A DNA stretch of 21,298 nucleotides, taken from positions 1 to 21,298 of the forward strand of contig JACQRE010000090.1 in NCBI GenBank assembly GCA_016206585.1, given 5' to 3'. A program made the translations under genes and the position numbers. Under the pieces are notes generated by a model, which was not told where the DNA came from, did not search any database, and saw nothing but the letters and a program-made list of their open reading frames with translations. This stretch comes from Candidatus Omnitrophota bacterium (GTDB lineage: Bacteria > Omnitrophota > Gorgyraeia > Aquiviventales > Aquiviventaceae). Shown in pieces: positions 16,597-21,298 of this stretch (positions are counted from its first letter, which is position 1; each line of letters opens with the position of its first letter).

Positions 16597-17811
16597 ATGG
16601 ACGAGACCCACCCCGAGCCCCGCTCGCTGATCGTCCTTTGCAGAGATCCGGGAGAAGTCGGCCTTGCCAGGTACTTCTTGCGCGAGCAGGCGTTCGCCAA
16701 GGGGGCGGTTGCCGTGCTCCCTTGTGATCCCTCCCTGTTCTCCGCCTGGAGATTGTTGCCGGTCCCCGCCTTCCCGTACGCCACGGGTGAGGATCTCCTC
16801 GCCCTAGTCCACTCGCATGAGCCGGATGTCGTCTTTTTCTTCTCCGCGTACCTGTTCGCGCTGGAGGGGTTGTTGTCACCGAAAGCCCTGGATACGCTCC
16901 TCGGCCAGCTACGCGACCGGGGATGCCGCGTGGTCACGAGCGATCCGTTCCTTGGGATGGGACCGCACCTGGCGGTCGCCCAGATCGATACTCGCATGCT
17001 GGCGCCCGGCGAGCCGTGGTTGAAGCGTTGGCTTCTGCGTCTCTGGTTCGGTCTCTCGCGGAGAAGGACGAAGGTGCTCCGGGCACCGAGTCTCGAAGAC
17101 GTGCCCCACCTGTATCCCCACTCGATTCCTGATCGTGACGACCACATCCCGAGAATGTCGTTCTTCAATCCCACCATCATCCGCGGGGCCGTCGGCGCTC
17201 CGGCGGTAGGTGACGGCCGAGCCCAGGGGGATGCACTCGACGGGCGACCCCGCTGGCTGTTCGTGCTCTCAGCCAGGGACGTCCACGTCCAAGGGATGCT
17301 CGTGGGGTTGCGCGAGTTCACCGAGCGCCTGCTCGGAATGCTGCGGCACGCGCTCGAGGCCGACAGGCACCCCACCCTGATCGCACCGTCATGGCTGATT
17401 CGCCGACTCGCGAACGCGCTGCCTGCTTCGGCCGAACTGCTGTCCTCCTGCCCGTCTGTCGAATTCGAACAGCGAATGCTCGATGCCGAATACGTGTTCT
17501 CCTGGAACCCGTTTTCCTTCTCGCTTCTGGCGCGCGTGGCGAACGAACTGCCGGTCTTCGTCATCGATCGAGGGTTCCTCGCTCGAACGGTCAAGCCGTA
17601 CTACGACCTCGCTCGCGCCTGCTACTTGGGAGGATGGGAGCCGACCTACCTGGATCAGCGACAACTCTTCAGTCCCTATGTCCTGGCGCACTTGGCCCGA
17701 GGCCAGAAACCCATGATGCGCGAACTGCGCGAACGCTGGCTGTCGTCGCCGACGCCTGACGCCGTGGTGGAGCAGCTTCTGGGCACGGGCGCTCCCTCCA
17801 AATCGACTTGA
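16597..17811 (+). CDS. Family X protein, copy C
   Basis: With the start at 16597 this is a 404-residue member of the unrecognised family X. Ordered motifs are present: LRDRGCRVVTSDPFLG, HLYP, SFFN, a WLFVLS strand opening the second half, WN in a FSWNPFSFS segment, ELPVFVIDRGF, GGWEP and a PTP motif near the C-terminus. It departs from the others at several usually fixed sites: SAYLF replaces SGYLF, FSWN replaces FYWN, and the histidine after D-x-G is phenylalanine. It may therefore have altered activity. The frame is open back to 16498, but those 33 residues have no counterpart in A or D. No clear Shine-Dalgarno precedes 16597. It is closest to copy D downstream, which suggests tandem duplication. 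Confidence 0.72.
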   Translation: MDETHPEPRSLIVLCRDPGEVGLARYFLREQAFAKGAVAVLPCDPSLFSAWRLLPVPAFPYATGEDLLALVHSHEPDVVFFFSAYLFALEGLLSPKALDTLLGQLRDRGCRVVTSDPFLGMGPHLAVAQIDTRMLAPGEPWLKRWLLRLWFGLSRRRTKVLRAPSLEDVPHLYPHSIPDRDDHIPRMSFFNPTIIRGAVGAPAVGDGRAQGDALDGRPRWLFVLSARDVHVQGMLVGLREFTERLLGMLRHALEADRHPTLIAPSWLIRRLANALPASAELLSSCPSVEFEQRMLDAEYVFSWNPFSFSLLARVANELPVFVIDRGFLARTVKPYYDLARACYLGGWEPTYLDQRQLFSPYVLAHLARGQKPMMRELRERWLSSPTPDAVVEQLLGTGAPSKST

Positions 17812-18358
17812 AGAAGTCGGGTCATCCCGCGCACCCGCGGCCGGAGCCTGCGGGGCGCCTGGGACGCAATTTTCGTGCACCGGCCGACGTCGAGGCTTGA
17901 GACCAAACCGCTGGTGGTAGGACGTGGCGTAGCGAGCCATCCGCTCGCCGGCCGTCGAAGCCATGGTGTGAGCGCCTGTTGCGGCGAGGCAACACGCGAG
18001 CCGCTTCGACCTCCAGAGGGACGGAGTCGAACAAGAGCGCTGGTCTGAGTGTTGCGACCGTAATCGCTTGTGAATCTTTCAGTTAGCGAGACACCGGCCG
18101 CCGTCAGCTATCGCTGTGGAGCTCATGCGTGGTAGGCTGGCTTCTCAAGCCCGGCCAGCTGCTCGCTCAGCAACCAAAGTCGCCGCCTCTCGCCCACTTC
18201 GTAGAACGTCCGGGGCATGACGCGCCGCCTTCGCCTGTAGCGCCCCAGGACCGTTCAATCGTTCTCAGGTTTTCTGGCATGTCATTTGCCCCTTTTCACC
18301 ACAGGCGCGGCCCGTATCGCCGACCCCCGTAGAATCTCCCGCGACTGAGCGAGCCCGT
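17812..18358. other. 547-bp gap between family X copies C and D
   Basis: I see no gene here. A plus-strand frame at 18129-18332 and a minus-strand frame at 17822-18034 have no recognisable features. A weak stem (GCTGGC at 18136-18141 pairing with GCCAGC at 18154-18159) lacks a T-run, so it is not a convincing terminator. The gap probably contains the promoter for copy D. No sequence clearly shared with the upstream region of copy C was found. Confidence 0.45.
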
Positions 18359-19585
18359 ATGACGGCTACCCACGACGAGGCCCGAGCGCTCCTCATACTG
18401 TCTAAGGACTTTGGAGAGCTTGGCTTCGCCATGTCGCTGCTGCGCGGCCAAAGGTTCGCGGGCCGGGCGAGCATGCTCCTGCCTGAGCGTCTGTTCTCCG
18501 TCAACCAGAACGCGCTCCCCGTTCCCGCTTCTTGCTACGCGACGCTGGACGATATTGTCCGTGCGGTTGACGCCTGCCAACCGGATCTGGTATTCCTCCT
18601 GTCCGGCTACCTCTTTTCCAACGAGCGGTTGTTGTCACGCGAGGCGCTCAAGAGACTCCTCCGCCAACTTCGCGACCGGGGGTGCTGCGTCGCCACCAGC
18701 GATCCGTTCGTCGGGTTGGCCCCACGCTTGACGCTTGCCGAGCTGGATATCCGGATCCCGTTATCAGCCGGACCAGCAGTGCATCGCTGGCTCGCGGCCC
18801 TTATGTCGCGCCTGAGGCCGAGAAGCAAGGTCATGCGGATCCCGTGTCTCGAGGACGTGGTCCACCTGTACCCTACGCCGATTCCCGTGTCCGAAGACCC
18901 TGTACCGAGGCGTTCCTTCTTCAACCCCACTGTCATCCGCGCGGCCTGCGGCACGCGTGCGCTCGGTGCACGACGAGGTCACAGCGACGGGCCCGAGTCG
19001 CGACCGCGTTGGCTTTTCGTGATCTCCCAAGTCGATCTGAGGTTCCAGGTCGTCCTGCGCGGTCAGGAGAAGTTCATCGAGTTCGTGCGCGACCTGCTGC
19101 GGCGGGCGGCGGAAGCCGAACGACACACCACGCTGGTGGCTCCGCCCTGGCTGGCGGATCGCCTCATGAACGCACTGCCCGATTCGGTCGAACTCCTGCC
19201 TTTTTGTCCCTTAGCCGAATTCGAACAGCGGCTCCTCGACGCCGAATACGCGTTCTACTGGAACGCGTTCTCGTTCTCACACGTGGCACGCGTGGCGAAT
19301 GAACTGCCCATCTTTCTCTTCGACCGAGGACATCTCGCTCGAACCATCAAACCCTACTACGAGGTCGCACGCTCCTGGCTGTACGGAGGCTGGGAGCCGA
19401 CTTATCTGGATCCCACGCAGGTCGTCAGTCGCGAAGTCCTGGCCGACCTGGCCCGGGCGCAGAAACCGGCGCTCCGGGCGCTGCGCGAACGCTGGCAGGC
19501 GCTGCCGACGCCTGACGAGCTGGTGGACCAGCTCGTGGCCGAGGCATCAGGCAGTGACCGGTCTCGAGGCGCGATGTACGCGTAA
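18359..19585 (+). CDS. Family X protein, copy D
   Basis: This 408-residue protein is the most regular short member of the unrecognised family X. It has KDFGELG near residue 16, SGYLF, DPFVG at 115, HLYP at 169, SFFN, WLFVIS opening the second half, FYWN with W301, ELPIFLFDRGH, GGWEP and PTP near the end. The two hydrophobic strand-rich halves could be the two domains of a GT-B enzyme, but no GT signature that I know is present, so the function is open. It resembles copy C most, including a 15-base identical DNA stretch at 19216-19230. The start has only a weak ribosome site; the eight bases CGAGCCCG just before it also precede copy A's ATG. Its last 39 bases overlap the convergent glycosyltransferase gene. 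Confidence 0.75.
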   Translation: MTATHDEARALLILSKDFGELGFAMSLLRGQRFAGRASMLLPERLFSVNQNALPVPASCYATLDDIVRAVDACQPDLVFLLSGYLFSNERLLSREALKRLLRQLRDRGCCVATSDPFVGLAPRLTLAELDIRIPLSAGPAVHRWLAALMSRLRPRSKVMRIPCLEDVVHLYPTPIPVSEDPVPRRSFFNPTVIRAACGTRALGARRGHSDGPESRPRWLFVISQVDLRFQVVLRGQEKFIEFVRDLLRRAAEAERHTTLVAPPWLADRLMNALPDSVELLPFCPLAEFEQRLLDAEYAFYWNAFSFSHVARVANELPIFLFDRGHLARTIKPYYEVARSWLYGGWEPTYLDPTQVVSREVLADLARAQKPALRALRERWQALPTPDELVDQLVAEASGSDRSRGAMYA

Positions 19586-21298
19586 CGCCGTTCGGGCCGG
19601 CGGCGGCAGGGCCAAGATTCGCGCGAGGGTGCGCTCCGCCTGGGCGACGGAAAACTGTGAGGCAACGGCGCGCAAGCCGTTCTCGGCGAGCCTGGCCCAC
19701 AGCGCCGGATCCGCGTGCACAGCGACCACCGCCTCGGCGAAGGCGTCAGGGGCGTCCGCAATGAGGATGCTCTCGCCGGGTTTCAGCTCCATGCCCTCTG
19801 CGCCGATCGTCGTCGTCACCACCGGGACGCCATAGGCGAGGCTGGTGATGACCTTCCCCTTGATGCCCGCGCCGTAGCGCAGCGGCGCCACCGAGAGCCG
19901 CGCCGCCGCGAAGAGCGGCCGGATGTCGGCCACCGGGCCGGCGAACCGCAGGCCATCGTCGGCGAGGCACTGCAGGTGGGCGGGCACGTGAGCCCCGATC
20001 ACAGTCAACACCGCGTCGGGCAGCCGCGCCCGAACTACCGGGTGGATGCTTCGCAGGTAATCCTCCAGCGCGTCGCAATTGGGCGGGTGCTGGAAGTTGG
20101 CGATGTAGAGGATGCCATGCCGCTCGGCGAAGGGCCGCTCCGTCGGGTCGGGCGCCATGATGAGCGAGAACACCTCGACCGCGACGTCCGGCGCTTCGCG
20201 CGCGAGCAGATCCCGCTCCGCGGGGCTCACCACCAGCGTGAGGTCGCAGGCCCGTGCCACGGCGAGCTCCCGTGCCTTGAGCCGGTCCGCCTGGGCGGTG
20301 CGGCGCTGGTCGGTCACGGCCGCGCGCCGTGCTTCGCGCAGGAAATGCAGGTCCACCGTGTCGAACACGCGGCGCGCCCGCGGGCAGTGACGCTTCACCG
20401 CATCGATGGCCCCACTGGCCACATCGACGCGGCTCATGACCACGGCCTGGTAGCGCGCGCCGGCCTTCTTGAGGTGCTGCTGCACCGATAGCACGTACGG
20501 ATGGTACAGGGCCTCCACCCCGATGGCCTGCAGGGCCTGCGTGTACGCGCCCTCGTGCGCCCGGTTGTCGGGCAAGAACGTCACGTGACATCCCAGGCGC
20601 CGCAGGATGCGGCAGACCTGGTACATGCGCACGGATCCGGCGTCCCGATCAGGGCGTGGGGTGTAGGAATCGAGGATGAGCACGTGGGGACCGGTGGCCC
20701 GGTAGCGCGCCGCGTCCGGATCCGCGTTGGGCTGCGGTTGAGCGGTGAGTGCGCCCGCCCACTTGGCCACGAACTTCTGCCGGTTCAGCACCTGATGACG
20801 CTTGGCGCCTCTGCCGGTGTCCGTGCCGGCCGTGCTCCCCTCGAAATGCACGATCAGGCAGGTGGGCTGATACACGACGCGCCAACCCGCGGCCCGCGCC
20901 GCGAACGCCAGGTCCACGTCCTCGTAGTACATGGGCGCATAGCGCGGGTCGAACCCTCCGAGGTCGCGGAAGACTTGGCGCCGCACGGCGAGGCAGGCCC
21001 CGGAGCAGTAGTGCGCCTCGCACTGGAATTCGTACCGCGGATCGGACGGATCGTCCCCCCGGCCGTAGTTCCAGCCGGAGCCGTCGGTGAAGATGATGCC
21101 GCCGGCCTCCTGGAGGCGGCCGTCGGGATAGACCAGCTTCGCGCCCACCACGCCGACCTCGCCGTCGGCGTCTTGGGGACCGGCGAACGGCTCCAGGAGC
21201 CGGGTGAGCCAGCCGTGCGAGACGAACACGTCGTTGTTGAGAAACACGACGAACTCGCCCCGGGCGGCCTCGGCTCCCTGGTTGCAGGCCTCGACGAA
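19547..21298 (-). CDS. GT2-GT4 bifunctional glycosyltransferase, 5' end outside window
   Basis: The frame is open to the right edge, so the true start lies beyond 21298; 583 residues are visible. The first part is the latter half of a GT2 domain. It has a CNQGAEAARGEF helix, FLNNDV with the metal-binding acidic residue, GGFDPRY and the YEDVDL motif, ending about 20,790. The second part, from about 20,695, is a GT4 domain. It starts with HVLILDSYTP and carries APLRYGAGIKGKV followed by SLAYGVPVVTTTIGAEGM, the donor-binding region of GT4 enzymes. Such fusions are common in polysaccharide loci and can add two sugars in succession in the cytoplasm. A GTG at 21247 is internal to the GT2 fold and is not the start. 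Its 3' end overlaps copy D by 39 bp in convergent orientation. Confidence 0.88.
   Translation of the reverse strand, partial: FVEACNQGAEAARGEFVVFLNNDVFVSHGWLTRLLEPFAGPQDADGEVGVVGAKLVYPDGRLQEAGGIIFTDGSGWNYGRGDDPSDPRYEFQCEAHYCSGACLAVRRQVFRDLGGFDPRYAPMYYEDVDLAFAARAAGWRVVYQPTCLIVHFEGSTAGTDTGRGAKRHQVLNRQKFVAKWAGALTAQPQPNADPDAARYRATGPHVLILDSYTPRPDRDAGSVRMYQVCRILRRLGCHVTFLPDNRAHEGAYTQALQAIGVEALYHPYVLSVQQHLKKAGARYQAVVMSRVDVASGAIDAVKRHCPRARRVFDTVDLHFLREARRAAVTDQRRTAQADRLKARELAVARACDLTLVVSPAERDLLAREAPDVAVEVFSLIMAPDPTERPFAERHGILYIANFQHPPNCDALEDYLRSIHPVVRARLPDAVLTVIGAHVPAHLQCLADDGLRFAGPVADIRPLFAAARLSVAPLRYGAGIKGKVITSLAYGVPVVTTTIGAEGMELKPGESILIADAPDAFAEAVVAVHADPALWARLAENGLRAVASQFSVAQAERTLARILALPPPARTALRVHRASRPVTA

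Noticed and set aside
18136..18159. Stem GCTGGC/GCCAGC as a terminator after copy C
   Set aside because: The stem is only six pairs with a 12-base loop, more than 300 bp after the stop codon and not followed by a T-run.

Overview
The window is GC-rich bacterial DNA that looks like part of a locus for making and decorating a surface or secreted glycan. The coding capacity is dominated by glycosyltransferase-type, acyl/sulfo-transfer and carbohydrate-active proteins. Dense overlapping or closely spaced genes, recognisable Shine-Dalgarno sequences, membrane and secreted proteins, and the absence of introns point to a free-living bacterium, probably Gram-negative. The exact lineage cannot be read from the sequence. 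An uncultivated soil lineage such as Methylomirabilota/Rokubacteria, Acidobacteriota or Myxococcota would fit, but this is a guess. I saw no rRNA, tRNA, CRISPR array, transposase or attachment site.

Layout. (1) 1-612 holds no gene I can support. (2) 613-3458 (+): an unrecognised protein, here 'family X' copy A, followed after 23 bp by a GMC flavin oxidoreductase with a cysteine cluster. (3) 7224-3495 (-): a TPR protein fused to family X (copy B), then a protein with two GT2 domains. (4) 8658-7414 (-) and 8820-11033 (+): a secreted beta-propeller protein resembling glycoside hydrolases, divergent from a multi-pass membrane SGNH hydrolase. (5) 16432-11191 (-): a tight five-gene run of class III aminotransferase, NeuD/PglD-like acyltransferase, adenylate-forming ligase, SDR oxidoreductase and sulfotransferase. 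(6) 16597-19585 (+): two more family X genes in tandem (copies C and D). (7) 21298-19547 (-): the 3' part of a GT2-GT4 bifunctional glycosyltransferase cut by the window edge, overlapping the end of copy D.

The most notable content is family X: four homologous proteins of about 400 residues in 21 kb, one fused to seven TPR units. They share ordered motifs (DPF-x-G, HLYP, SFFN, WN, LP-x3-D-x-G, G-x-EP and a C-terminal PTP motif) that I cannot assign to a named family. The sequence looks like two Rossmann-like halves, which would suit a GT-B glycosyltransferase, but this is inference. Together the genes suggest a system in which several related family X proteins and conventional GT2/GT4 enzymes build a glycan or glycoconjugate. 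The five-gene run and the SGNH, GMC and beta-propeller proteins would make or trim its amino, acyl, sulfate or oxidised substituents.
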